The notes under the pieces are model-generated. The model made no database searches, had not been told where the DNA came from, and saw only the letters and a program-made list of their open reading frames with translations. This document shows positions 53,088 through 61,937 of a stretch of 64,000 nt of DNA, one piece after another (the stretch's first letter is position 1; each line of letters begins with the position of its first letter). Made by a program: the position numbers and the translations under genes. Origin of the DNA: FEN-1350 sp964643355 (GTDB taxonomy: Bacteria > Planctomycetota > Phycisphaerae > Sedimentisphaerales > Anaerohalosphaeraceae); assembly GCA_964643355.1 (NCBI GenBank), contig CAZXPW010000002.1, forward strand, positions 1-64,000. The letters run 5' to 3'.

Positions 53088-54032
53088 ATGAAGGTATTCG
53101 TTACCGGGGCGGCGGGATTTATCGGGTCCCACTTGTGTGAGCGATTCGTCACACAGGGGATCCATGTTGTCGGGCTGGATAACTTTGATTCGTTTTACGA
53201 TCCCGAAGTCAAGCGGCAGAATCTGTCAGGCCTGATGCATACGCCGCTTTTTGACCTGGCGGAAGCGGATATTCGGGATGAACATGTGCTGCATCGGATC
53301 ATGGCCGACCCGATCGATGTGGTCGTGCATCTGGCGGCCAAGGCGGGGGTTCGGCCGTCGATCGAGGACCCGTTGGGCTACCAGGATGTCAATATCCGCG
53401 GGACGATGGAGGTGCTGGAATCGGCGCGGCGGTTCGGTGTCCGCAAGGTAATCTTCGCATCCAGTTCCAGCGTCTATGGGAACAATCCAAAGGTGCCGTT
53501 TAGCGAGACGGACAATGTCGATAATCCCATCTCGCCATACGCGGCGACCAAGAAGGCCGGTGAGCTTTTGTGCTATACTTACAGTCATCTGTATGATATG
53601 AGTATCACCTGTCTTCGGTTCTTTACGGTGTACGGGCCGCGGCAACGCCCGGATCTGGCGATTCATAAGTTTGCCCGGCTGATCGAGCAGGGACAACCGA
53701 TCCCAGTCTTCGGCGACGGATCGATGCGACGGGATTTTACCTACATCGACGACATCCTCGACGGGGTGGTCGCGGCGATGGAACGCTGCGAAGGGTACGA
53801 GATTTACAATCTCGGCGAATCCCGGCCGGTACGGGTGGATGAATTGATCGCAAAACTGGAACAGGCGCTGGGCAAACCGGCGATTATCGAACGGTTACCG
53901 ATGCAACCCGGCGATGTGAACCAGACCTATGCCGATATTGACAAGGCGCGGCGGGAGCTGGGATATGATCCGAAGACAACACTGGAAGAAGGATTGAAAG
54001 CGTTTGTTGAGTGGTTACGAAATTCTCAATAA
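53088..54032 (+). CDS. UDP-glucuronate/UDP-glucose 4-epimerase-like SDR
   Basis: A 314-residue extended SDR. Rossmann motif TGAAGFIGSHL, the uronate-epimerase segment NFDSFYDPEVKRQN, SSSSVYG, catalytic YAATK (Tyr-x3-Lys), and RFFTVYGPRQRPD. The closest named role is UDP-glucuronate 4-epimerase, making UDP-galacturonate. It starts the rightward glycan locus; the ATG at 53088 is chosen over earlier residues. Substrate is inferred. Confidence 0.82.
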   Translation: MKVFVTGAAGFIGSHLCERFVTQGIHVVGLDNFDSFYDPEVKRQNLSGLMHTPLFDLAEADIRDEHVLHRIMADPIDVVVHLAAKAGVRPSIEDPLGYQDVNIRGTMEVLESARRFGVRKVIFASSSSVYGNNPKVPFSETDNVDNPISPYAATKKAGELLCYTYSHLYDMSITCLRFFTVYGPRQRPDLAIHKFARLIEQGQPIPVFGDGSMRRDFTYIDDILDGVVAAMERCEGYEIYNLGESRPVRVDELIAKLEQALGKPAIIERLPMQPGDVNQTYADIDKARRELGYDPKTTLEEGLKAFVEWLRNSQ

Positions 54033-54033
54033 A

Positions 54034-54061
54034 TTGACTATTGAATATTGACTATTCGGTT
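54034..54061. repeat. TTGACTA-type heptamer repeat before gmd
   Basis: TTGACTA, TTGAATA, TTGACTA, TTCGGTT: four heptamers with the same unit as the 12681-12715 array, in the 64-base gap between the epimerase and gmd. Confidence 0.5.
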
Positions 54062-54096
54062 TTGATGGGTCGGTTAGCGAAGGGATTCGGTACGAG

Positions 54097-55104
54097 ATGA
54101 AGAAGGCGCTGATTACGGGGATCACGGGACAGGATGGGTCATACCTGACGGAGTTTCTGCTGGGCAAGGGGTATGAGGTGTACGGCATCATCCGTCGCTC
54201 CTCGACCTTTAACACCGACCGGATCGACCACTTGTACAATGATCCCCATAACAAACCCAAGCTCAAACTCATCTACGGCGACCTGACGGATGGGGGGAAC
54301 CTTTCGACGATTCTCAACGATATCCAACCGGACGAAATCTACAACCTGGCGGCCCAGAGCCATGTGCGAGTCAGTTTCGATCAGCCGGTCTATACGGCCA
54401 ATGTGGACGCGCTGGGGACGCTGCGGATCCTTGAGGCGCTGCGAATGATGAAGACGCCGCCCCGATTCTATCAGGCGTCCAGCAGCGAGATGTACGGCAA
54501 GGTCGTCGAGACGCCGCAGACGGAAACAACGCCCTTTTACCCCCGCAGCCCCTATGCCTGCGCCAAGGTTTACAGCTTCTGGCAGACCGTGAACTATCGC
54601 GAGGCATACGGCCTGTTTGCCGTCAACGGGATTCTGTTTAACCACGAATCCCCCCGTCGCGGCGAGACCTTCGTGACGCGGAAGATCACCCGAGCGGCCA
54701 CGCGGATCAAACTGGGCCTGCAGGACAAGCTCTTCCTCGGCAATCTCGACGCCAAGCGCGACTGGGGATTTGCCGGCGACTATATCGAGGCGATGTGGAT
54801 GATCTTGCAACAGGAACGGCCCGATGACTTCGTGATTGCCACCGGCCAAACGCATTCGGTGCGGGAGTTTCTGGACGAGACCTTTGGGTATTTGGATCTG
54901 GACTGGCACAAGTTCGTCGAGATTGATCCGCGATATTTCCGGCCGACGGAGGTGGATCTGCTGCTGGGGGATTCCAGCAAGGCACGGCGGATTCTGGGCT
55001 GGAAACCCAAGGTCGGTTTTCGCGAACTGGCCCAGATGATGATCGACCACGATCTGCGAATCGCGGAGAACGAGAAGATCGTGAAAGAACACCGGAACAC
55101 TTGA
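54097..55104 (+). CDS. gmd: GDP-mannose 4,6-dehydratase
   Basis: A 335-residue SDR of the GDP-sugar pathway. It has TGITGQDGSYLTEFLL, RRSSTFNTDRIDHLY, LAAQSHVRVSF, the catalytic YACAK, and NHESPRRGETFVTRKI, all diagnostic of Gmd. It makes GDP-4-keto-6-deoxymannose, precursor of GDP-fucose. The next gene supplies the second enzyme. The gene ends eight bases before the fcl start. Confidence 0.97.
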   Translation: MKKALITGITGQDGSYLTEFLLGKGYEVYGIIRRSSTFNTDRIDHLYNDPHNKPKLKLIYGDLTDGGNLSTILNDIQPDEIYNLAAQSHVRVSFDQPVYTANVDALGTLRILEALRMMKTPPRFYQASSSEMYGKVVETPQTETTPFYPRSPYACAKVYSFWQTVNYREAYGLFAVNGILFNHESPRRGETFVTRKITRAATRIKLGLQDKLFLGNLDAKRDWGFAGDYIEAMWMILQQERPDDFVIATGQTHSVREFLDETFGYLDLDWHKFVEIDPRYFRPTEVDLLLGDSSKARRILGWKPKVGFRELAQMMIDHDLRIAENEKIVKEHRNT

Positions 55105-55112
55105 GCATACCG

Positions 55113-56078
55113 ATGAGCGAATTTTTCAAACAACGGCGGATCGTGGTCACGGGCGGGGCGGGATTTTTGGGGCACTTTGTGCTGGAGGGATTGCGTCAAC
55201 GCGGGTGCAAGAACATCCTGGTGCCGACGATCGAGGAATATGACCTTGTCAAGGCCGAGGACATCGAGCGGATGTACGAGACAATGCGGCCGGATGTGGT
55301 GATTCACCTGGCGGCGGTGGTCGGCGGGATCGGGGCCAACCGCAAGCATCCGGGGGAATTTTTCTACAAGAACCTGATGATGGGCGTGCAGCTCATCGAA
55401 CAGGGTCGATTGCGGGGAATCGAAAAGTTTGTCGCCATCGGGACGGTGTGCGCGTATCCGAAGTTCACGCCGGTACCGTTCAAGGAGGACGACCTGTGGA
55501 TCGGATACCCGGAGGAGACCAACGCCCCGTATGGCCTCGCTAAGAAAATGCTGCTGGTTCAGTCGCAGGCATACCGGCAGGAATACGGCTTTAATTCGAT
55601 TTTTCTGCTGCCGGTGAATCTGTATGGGCCGCGAGACAATTTCGATCCGGCCAGCAGCCATGTGATCCCGGCGCTCATTAAGAAATGCGTGGACGCGATC
55701 GACTCGGGCGCCGACCATATCGAGTGTTGGGGTACGGGTTCGGCCTCGCGGGAGTTTATCTTTGCGGCCGACGCGGCGGAGGGAATTTTGCTCGCGACGG
55801 AACACTACAACAAGCCCGACGCGGTGAATATCGGTTCGGGATTCGAGATCGTCATTCGAGATTTGGCGGAGAAGATCGCCAAGCTGACGGGGTTTTCCGG
55901 CCAGATCCGCTGGGATCCCAGCCAGCCGGACGGCCAGCCGCGGCGGGGGCTGGATACTTCGCGGGCCAATCGCGAATTTGGATTTGTCGCAAAGACCAAC
56001 TTTGACGATGGACTCAAGGCCACGATCGAGTGGTACCGGAAGACCAGACAGAAGGCAGAAGGCAGAAGGCAGAGGTGA
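55113..56078 (+). CDS. fcl: GDP-L-fucose synthase
   Basis: A 321-residue SDR. TGGAGFLGHFV, HLAAVVGGIGANRKHP, the catalytic YGLAKKMLLVQ and the late NIGSGFEIVIRDLAEKI are family features. It converts the Gmd product to GDP-L-fucose by epimerisation and reduction. The final residues (KTRQKAEGRRQR) are encoded by a heptamer repeat that runs up to the stop. The stop overlaps the GTG of the next gene (GTGA). Confidence 0.95.
   Translation: MSEFFKQRRIVVTGGAGFLGHFVLEGLRQRGCKNILVPTIEEYDLVKAEDIERMYETMRPDVVIHLAAVVGGIGANRKHPGEFFYKNLMMGVQLIEQGRLRGIEKFVAIGTVCAYPKFTPVPFKEDDLWIGYPEETNAPYGLAKKMLLVQSQAYRQEYGFNSIFLLPVNLYGPRDNFDPASSHVIPALIKKCVDAIDSGADHIECWGTGSASREFIFAADAAEGILLATEHYNKPDAVNIGSGFEIVIRDLAEKIAKLTGFSGQIRWDPSQPDGQPRRGLDTSRANREFGFVAKTNFDDGLKATIEWYRKTRQKAEGRRQR
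56046..56073 (+). repeat. AGGCAGA heptamer array in fcl 3' end
   Basis: AGACAGA followed by three exact AGGCAGA units, then GG; the last bases also serve as the purine-rich ribosome site of the next gene's GTG. Confidence 0.75.
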
Positions 56079-57079
56079 AAAGTTTCGCGATCATCGGCGT
56101 TGGGGGGTACATCGCACCGAAGCACCTGCGGGCGATCAAGGACACCGGCAATGTCCTGGTCGCGGCACTGGACAAAAACGACTCGGTGGGGGTGATTGAT
56201 TCGTATTTTCCGGATGCGGATTTTTTCACGGAGTTTGAGCGGTTCGATCGGCATCTGGAAAAACAGCGGCGCAAGGGACGGAGCGTGGACTATGTAACGA
56301 TCTGTTCGCCGAACTATCTGCACGACGCGCACGCGCGGTTTGCGATGCGGATCGGGGCCGATGCGATCTGTGAAAAGCCGCTGGTGCTCAATCCGTGGAA
56401 TGCGGCGGCCCTGCAGGAGATCGAGCGGGAGACGGGACGGCGGATTTATACGATTCTGCAGCTTCGGCTGCACCCGGCGGTCAAGGAGCTCAAGAAACAG
56501 ATCGATGGGGCCGGTCCGGATAAAGTTTATGACATCGACTTGACCTATATCACATCGCGGGGCAAGTGGTATCTGGTCTCGTGGAAGGGGGACATCAGCA
56601 AATCCGGCGGGATTGCGACGAATATCGGGGTGCACTTTTTCGATATGTTGTGCTGGCTGTTTGGCCCGGTGCGGCAAAATGTGGTGCATCGCATGGAGCC
56701 GCGGCGGGCGGCGGGGTACCTGGAACTGCAACAGGCGCGGGTGCGTTGGTTTTTGTCGGTGGAACACGATGACCTGCCCAATAAGCCGGGGCCGGGAAAG
56801 CCGATGACCTACCGCTCGATCCGGATCGATGGGCGGGAGATTGATTTGTCGGAGGGATTCACAGAGCTGCACACGGACAGCTACCACGAGATTCTGGCCG
56901 GGCGGGGATTCGGGATCGTCGAGGTGATCCCGTCGATCGAGATCGTCTCACAGATTCGCAATACCGTACCGATCGGGAAGAGGGGGGAGTATCACCCGAT
57001 GCTGGACTCTACGCCAGAGCCGCAGAGCGGGACGACGATCTGGCTGGGCGGCGGGGTTGCCATGAAGGCGAAACTATGA
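56075..57079 (+). CDS. WbpB-like UDP-N-acetylglucosaminuronate dehydrogenase
   Basis: A 334-residue Gfo/Idh/MocA oxidoreductase. NAD-binding FAIIGVGGYIAPKHL, CSPNYLHDAH, the ADAICEKPLVLNP motif with the catalytic EKP, and GGIATNIGVHFFDML match WbpB/WlbA enzymes, which make the 3-keto intermediate of diacetamido-uronates. Start is a GTG at 56075 that overlaps the fcl stop; residues before it come from the repeat. It is coupled by an ATGA to the acetyltransferase gene. Confidence 0.85.
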   Translation: MKSFAIIGVGGYIAPKHLRAIKDTGNVLVAALDKNDSVGVIDSYFPDADFFTEFERFDRHLEKQRRKGRSVDYVTICSPNYLHDAHARFAMRIGADAICEKPLVLNPWNAAALQEIERETGRRIYTILQLRLHPAVKELKKQIDGAGPDKVYDIDLTYITSRGKWYLVSWKGDISKSGGIATNIGVHFFDMLCWLFGPVRQNVVHRMEPRRAAGYLELQQARVRWFLSVEHDDLPNKPGPGKPMTYRSIRIDGREIDLSEGFTELHTDSYHEILAGRGFGIVEVIPSIEIVSQIRNTVPIGKRGEYHPMLDSTPEPQSGTTIWLGGGVAMKAKL

Positions 57080-57738
57080 GCGGCAGCCATTCCGGATATT
57101 TCGCGCACGAGACGGCCGTGATCGACTTGCCCTGTTCGATCGGCCGGGATACGAAGATCTGGCATTTTAGCCATGTCAGCGCAGGGGCAACGATTGGCGA
57201 AGGTTGTTCGCTGGGGCAGAATGTCTTTGTCGGGGCGGATGTCGTCATCGGCAACCGGGTCAAGATCCAGAACAATGTATCGGTCTATACGGGCGTGACG
57301 ATCGAGGATGAGGTGTTCCTGGGGCCGAGCTGCGTGCTGACGAATGTCACCAACCCCCGCTCGCAGGTCAACCGCAAGGGGATTTACGAGACGACGCTGA
57401 TCCGCCGCGGGGCGACGATCGGGGCCAATGCCACAATCGTGTGCGGCGTGACGATCGGGCGGTATGCGTTTGTCGCGGCCGGGGCCGTGGTGAGCAAGGA
57501 TGTGCCGGACTATGCGATGATGGTCGGCGTTCCGGCCAAGTGGAAGGGATGGATGAGCCGGCACGGGATAATGCTGTCGGGTGCGGACCGCGAGGGGATC
57601 ATGCATTGTGCCGAAAGCGGCTACCGGTACCGGGAGGTTTCGCCCGGCGTGATTCGGTGCCTGGATCTCGATGAAGAACTACCCCTGCCGGCCGACAAGG
57701 CGGTGGGGACGAAGGTTTATGATACATTCAAACAATGA
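57076..57738 (+). CDS. WbpD-like N-acetyltransferase
   Basis: A 220-residue left-handed beta-helix acetyltransferase with hexapeptide repeats (HVSAGATIGEGCSLGQNVFVG, IGANATIVCGVTIG) and the catalytic-type NVTNPRSQVNRKG loop. WbpD/WlbB acetylates the 3-amino group of UDP-GlcNAc3NA. ATGA overlap with the preceding gene. It sits with its pathway partners. Confidence 0.87.
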   Translation: MSGSHSGYFAHETAVIDLPCSIGRDTKIWHFSHVSAGATIGEGCSLGQNVFVGADVVIGNRVKIQNNVSVYTGVTIEDEVFLGPSCVLTNVTNPRSQVNRKGIYETTLIRRGATIGANATIVCGVTIGRYAFVAAGAVVSKDVPDYAMMVGVPAKWKGWMSRHGIMLSGADREGIMHCAESGYRYREVSPGVIRCLDLDEELPLPADKAVGTKVYDTFKQ

Positions 57739-57821
57739 TCGGGGTGTTGAGGCGATGAGTTTTTGTCGTTCGATACCGGGATACAACGGATTGATGGACT
57801 ATCCTGATTAGGGAGATGAAA

Positions 57822-58925
57822 ATGCAGGTACCGCTGTTGGATTTGAAGGCCCAGTACGCGACGATCAAGCAGGAGATTGTAGCGCAAATCAATGAGGTGT
57901 TGGATTCGCAAATCTGCATTGGCGGGCCGAAGGTCGAGGCCCTGGAAAAGGCCGTCGCGGTAGCGAGCGGATGCAAGTTCGCCGTGGGCGTCACCAGCGG
58001 GACCGACGCTTTGATCGCGTGCCTGATGGCCCTCAATATCGGGCCCGGCGACGAGGTGATTACCACGCCCTTTACCTTCTTTGCGACGGCTGGATCCATC
58101 TGGCGGCTGGGGGCGCGGCCGGTGTTTGTGGATATCGACCCCAAGACCTACAACATCGACCCGGCGCGAATCGAAAAGGCCATCACCAAAAAGACCAAAG
58201 CGATCATGCCGGTGCACCTGTTTGGCCAGATGGCCGACATGGACCCGATCATGGCGATTGCCAACCAGCACAAGCTGGCCGTGATCGAGGACGCTGCTCA
58301 GTCGATCACCAGCGAATACAAGGGCCGCAAGGCCGGGAGCATCGGGACCTTCGGATGCTTTAGTTTCTTTCCCAGCAAGAACCTCGGCGGCATCGGCGAC
58401 GGCGGGATGTGCGTGACCAACGATGAGGTACTCTATAAACGACTCTTTATTTTGCGGAACCACGGCATGGAGCCCAAGTATTATCACAAATGCGTCGGGG
58501 GAAATTTCCGGCTGGATCCGATCCAGGCGGCGGCGCTGCTGGTCAAACTCCCGCATTTGAAGGCATGGTCAGAGGCGCGGCGGAGGAACGCTGAGTACTA
58601 CACTCGCAAGCTGGCCGGCAGTGTGGTCGGCACTCCGTGGATCAGCCCGGACTGCTACACGATCTACAACCAGTATGTCATCCGTGTGCCCAAGCGCGAC
58701 GCGCTTTTGGCGCACCTGAAGGCCAACCAGATCGGATGCGAGATCTATTACCCGGTGCCGATGCACCTGCAGGAATGTTTTGCGTCGTTGGGGCACAAGA
58801 AGGGCGACTTCCCGCATTCGGAAAAGGCGGCCGACGAGGTGTTGGCCCTGCCAGTGTATCCGGAGCTGACGGACGCGATGAAGGATTATGTGGTCCAGAC
58901 GATTCTGGAGTTCTATGCGAAATGA
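57822..58925 (+). CDS. WbpE-like UDP-sugar 3-aminotransferase
   Basis: A 367-residue DegT/DnrJ/EryC1-family PLP enzyme. VTSGTDAL, EDAAQS and the PLP lysine in SFFPSKNLGGIGDGG are visible. It completes the WbpB-WbpE-WbpD steps that turn UDP-GlcNAcA into UDP-2,3-diacetamido-uronate. The ATG at 57822 has AGGGAG six bases before it; an ATG at 57816 is in the same frame. Confidence 0.88.
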   Translation: MQVPLLDLKAQYATIKQEIVAQINEVLDSQICIGGPKVEALEKAVAVASGCKFAVGVTSGTDALIACLMALNIGPGDEVITTPFTFFATAGSIWRLGARPVFVDIDPKTYNIDPARIEKAITKKTKAIMPVHLFGQMADMDPIMAIANQHKLAVIEDAAQSITSEYKGRKAGSIGTFGCFSFFPSKNLGGIGDGGMCVTNDEVLYKRLFILRNHGMEPKYYHKCVGGNFRLDPIQAAALLVKLPHLKAWSEARRRNAEYYTRKLAGSVVGTPWISPDCYTIYNQYVIRVPKRDALLAHLKANQIGCEIYYPVPMHLQECFASLGHKKGDFPHSEKAADEVLALPVYPELTDAMKDYVVQTILEFYAK

Positions 58926-58976
58926 TTCCTTCAACATCATTGACAGAAGTATTTAGGATTTAGGCGATAGGAATTA

Positions 58977-59909
58977 GTGGATAATATTGCGTCCAATCCG
59001 ATTCTGGAGATGATACGGGTCGCACGGCCGAAACACTGGGCCAAGAATGTGGTGGTTCTGTTGCCGGTTTTGTTTGCGATGCGGATGAATGATCCGTGGG
59101 CATGGATGTCGGCGGGACTGACACTGGGGGCGTTTTGTTTGGTGTCATCCTTCGCCTACATCCTCAACGACATCCGCGACCTCGACAGTGACCGTCGGCA
59201 TCCCGTCAAGAACTCCCGACCGCTGGCGGCAGGACGATTGAGTATGGGGACGGCCCTGGTCGAAGCGGTGGGCTTGTTATGCGCGGGGCTGGTCCTGGGC
59301 GCGGCGGTTCGGCCGCAGACGCTGATCATCCTCGGATTGTACGCCCTCTTACAAGGGGTCTATTCGTTCGCGCTTAAGCAACGGGTCCTGCTGGATGTCA
59401 TCGCCATCGCCCTGGGATTTGTGCTGCGAACAATCGGGGGTGCGGTGGCAATCGGCGTTGCAATCAGTCCATGGCTGTTTATCTGCATGTTTACGCTGTG
59501 TTTGTTCATGGGTTTCTGCAAACGGTACAACGAACTGGCCTTGTTTGACGATCCGCGCCAGGCCGGAGCGCTGCGGACGACTTTGTTGTCTTACACCCAG
59601 CCGCTGTTGACGCATTTGATTACCGTCTCGGCCGGGATCGCGGTCGTCGGTTTTCTGCTGTATGGACTTAGCGACAGTACGGTCGAACATTTCGGAACCA
59701 ATTACTTTGTCTATACGCTTCCGGTTATGGTTTATGGCGTGTTTCGGTTTGCGATGCTCTCCATGCAGGGGGCCTATGCGGACCCGACGGAGTTGTTTTT
59801 TCGCGATCGGCCGTTCCAGGCGACGGTGGCCTTGTGGCTGGCGATGGCCATCCTGATAATTGGATGGGGCAAAGAGATCCAGGGATGGATTCAATCTTCG
59901 GTTTTGTGA
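58977..59909 (+). CDS. UbiA-family polyprenyl-phosphate glycosyltransferase (DPPR-synthase-like)
   Basis: A 310-residue polytopic UbiA protein of about nine helices. PKHWAKNVVVLLPV and the aspartate motif NDIRDLDSDRRHPVKNSRPLA match the decaprenyl-phosphate phosphoribosyltransferase branch. That enzyme adds phosphoribose to a lipid carrier, which leads to lipid-linked arabinofuranose. It begins with a GTG at 58977. Its location among glycan genes supports a role in making a lipid-linked pentose. Confidence 0.78.
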   Translation: MDNIASNPILEMIRVARPKHWAKNVVVLLPVLFAMRMNDPWAWMSAGLTLGAFCLVSSFAYILNDIRDLDSDRRHPVKNSRPLAAGRLSMGTALVEAVGLLCAGLVLGAAVRPQTLIILGLYALLQGVYSFALKQRVLLDVIAIALGFVLRTIGGAVAIGVAISPWLFICMFTLCLFMGFCKRYNELALFDDPRQAGALRTTLLSYTQPLLTHLITVSAGIAVVGFLLYGLSDSTVEHFGTNYFVYTLPVMVYGVFRFAMLSMQGAYADPTELFFRDRPFQATVALWLAMAILIIGWGKEIQGWIQSSVL

Positions 59910-59916
59910 TTCGGTT

Positions 59917-60555
59917 TTGACTCCGCGACAACTTAGCCAGATTGCGGCCAAATTCGGCGGCCGTCTTGGACTCAAAGAACGAATGCTGATGACCTATCGG
60001 CCGAGAATTTGCCCCTTTCATCGGCTGCTTGAGCAGGTCCCGAAGAATTCGTCGGTTTTGGACATTGGATGCGGAAACGGCCTGTGGTTGTTGTTGCTGG
60101 CCGAATTGGGGCAGATTCGCCGTGGGATCGGTTTGGATATCAGCATCGAGAAGATTCAACTGGCCGAAGGGCTGAAGCGACCGGATATGCCGCTGGATTT
60201 TCGTCCGATGACGGCCGGACAGGCATGGCCGAAAGAGGCGGCGGATTGCGTAACCCTGATCGATGTGATTCATCATATTCCCCCGGACGATCAGAAACCA
60301 TTCGTTCAGTCGATCGATCAAACGGGGACCCGGCTGTTGATTGTCAAGGATATCGATCCGACCGCGTTTTGGAAAAGCGCGGCCAATACCCTGCATGACC
60401 TGGCGCTGTCGGGGCAACGGCCCCGGTATTGCAGTCCGAGCGTACTGTGCGAATGGCTCCATGAAGTCGATTTCGAAATCCAACTCCACGCGCGTTGCGA
60501 TATGCTGTGGTACAGCCACTTTATGATCGTCGCCCGAAAACGGATTGTGTCATGA
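59917..60555 (+). CDS. SAM-dependent class I methyltransferase
   Basis: A 212-residue methyltransferase. The SAM motif is VLDIGCGNGLWLLLL, with GLDISIEKIQLA and the post-II IDVIHHIPPDDQ segment. It might O-methylate a sugar of the polymer. The start is uncertain: a TTG at 59917 is assumed, because no ATG with a ribosome site precedes the domain. It ends in ATGA overlap with the flippase gene. Confidence 0.75.
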   Translation: MTPRQLSQIAAKFGGRLGLKERMLMTYRPRICPFHRLLEQVPKNSSVLDIGCGNGLWLLLLAELGQIRRGIGLDISIEKIQLAEGLKRPDMPLDFRPMTAGQAWPKEAADCVTLIDVIHHIPPDDQKPFVQSIDQTGTRLLIVKDIDPTAFWKSAANTLHDLALSGQRPRYCSPSVLCEWLHEVDFEIQLHARCDMLWYSHFMIVARKRIVS

Positions 60556-61931
60556 GTACAGCTACCGCTCCCTCTGAAATGAAACGGCAATCCATGGAAG
60601 ATCCGGCCGATACACCCCAACCGAATCCGGGAGAGGATTCGAAACACATGGCGTTTTTCCGAAAGGCGATCCTGGTCAATTCTTCGGCCATCGTGTGCTT
60701 GTTGCTGGCGGTCATTCAAAGCGCCGTTCTGTCCCGATGGTTGGGTCCCCGGGGGATCGGTCAATACACGGTGATCTTGTCGGCCCTGATGCTGGCGCCG
60801 ACGATCGCCTGCATGGGAATTCCCCAGGCGTATTTGTATTTCAGCCATCAGGATCGTCCCCGACGGATCGAGTATCTGATGAATGCGATCTGGATTATGC
60901 TTGGGCTGGGACTGGCGACGGGGGCGGTTGTGGCCGGGATTCTGGTCGCTTTTCCAGGGTATTTTGGGCAACTGAAAGGGTATTTGCCGTGGGTTGTGAT
61001 TCCGTACCTGCCTATCGTGCTGGCAAGTTATGTCGGCAAGAACGATCTTCTGGTTGAGATCGAGGCCCGGCGAATCAGCGTGCTGGAAATCACGGCCAAT
61101 ATCGGGGATTTAGCGGGAGTGATTCTCCTTTATGCGATCGGGTGGTTGACGGTTGAATCGGCTATTCTGGCCTTTATGACCATGGCCACGATTCGCTGGT
61201 TGTTCGCCTGGTACTGGATTCGACATCGCATGGATGGGTCGATTCGACCGGATCGGGCGACCTGCCGAACCCTGCTCGGCATGGGCATCCGCCAAAACTG
61301 GATCGAGCTGATGGTCATGTTCAACGCCCAACTGAGCATTCTGCTGTTGAATTATGCCGGAGGGGATTTCGCCTGGGTCGGATATTTCAGTCGGGGTCAG
61401 CGAATCGCCCTGCTGGTGTTTCTGGTCTGCCGATCGGTGATGCCGCTGTTATTCAGCAAGTGGGCTTCGCTGGACGAAGACAAGCTCACCGAAGATATCG
61501 AGGAAGCCCTCCGGTTCGCCAGCACGATCGTGTTGATTCTGACGCTGGGCGTATTATTGACGGGCAAATGGTTGGTGATTCTTCTGTATGGGCGCGATTT
61601 TTTGCCGGCCGTCAGGCCGATGATGATCCTGCTGCCCGGTTCGATCATGTATATGCTGAGCTATACCCTGATGCAATTGCTGAACAGCCGGGGTAAACCG
61701 GAGTTTTCCACAAAGGCGCTGATGATCGGCGGACTGGTCAATGTCGTTCTGTGTCTGGTTCTGATCCCCTCGATCGGAATGGATGGCGCGGCCGCGGCGT
61801 CAACGGTGTCGAATGTCGCGTTGCTGATCATTCTATATCGGATCGTCAAAAAGAATTACTCCATCCGAATCGATCATTGTGGATTCATGAACCGGCAGGA
61901 CTGGAGCCGGGTGTTGCGACACCTGTTTTAA
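60552..61931 (+). CDS. Polysaccharide flippase (MOP family, Wzx-like)
   Basis: A 459-residue polytopic protein of about twelve to fourteen helices, with a long charged N-terminus (about 45 residues) before helix one. LSRWLGPRGIGQYTVILS and the late LLNSRGKPEFSTKALMIGG are typical of Wzx/RfbX exporters, which move lipid-linked oligosaccharides to the periplasm. ATGA overlap with the methyltransferase. Confidence 0.87.
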   Translation: MSTATAPSEMKRQSMEDPADTPQPNPGEDSKHMAFFRKAILVNSSAIVCLLLAVIQSAVLSRWLGPRGIGQYTVILSALMLAPTIACMGIPQAYLYFSHQDRPRRIEYLMNAIWIMLGLGLATGAVVAGILVAFPGYFGQLKGYLPWVVIPYLPIVLASYVGKNDLLVEIEARRISVLEITANIGDLAGVILLYAIGWLTVESAILAFMTMATIRWLFAWYWIRHRMDGSIRPDRATCRTLLGMGIRQNWIELMVMFNAQLSILLLNYAGGDFAWVGYFSRGQRIALLVFLVCRSVMPLLFSKWASLDEDKLTEDIEEALRFASTIVLILTLGVLLTGKWLVILLYGRDFLPAVRPMMILLPGSIMYMLSYTLMQLLNSRGKPEFSTKALMIGGLVNVVLCLVLIPSIGMDGAAAASTVSNVALLIILYRIVKKNYSIRIDHCGFMNRQDWSRVLRHLF

Positions 61932-61937
61932 GGGCTG

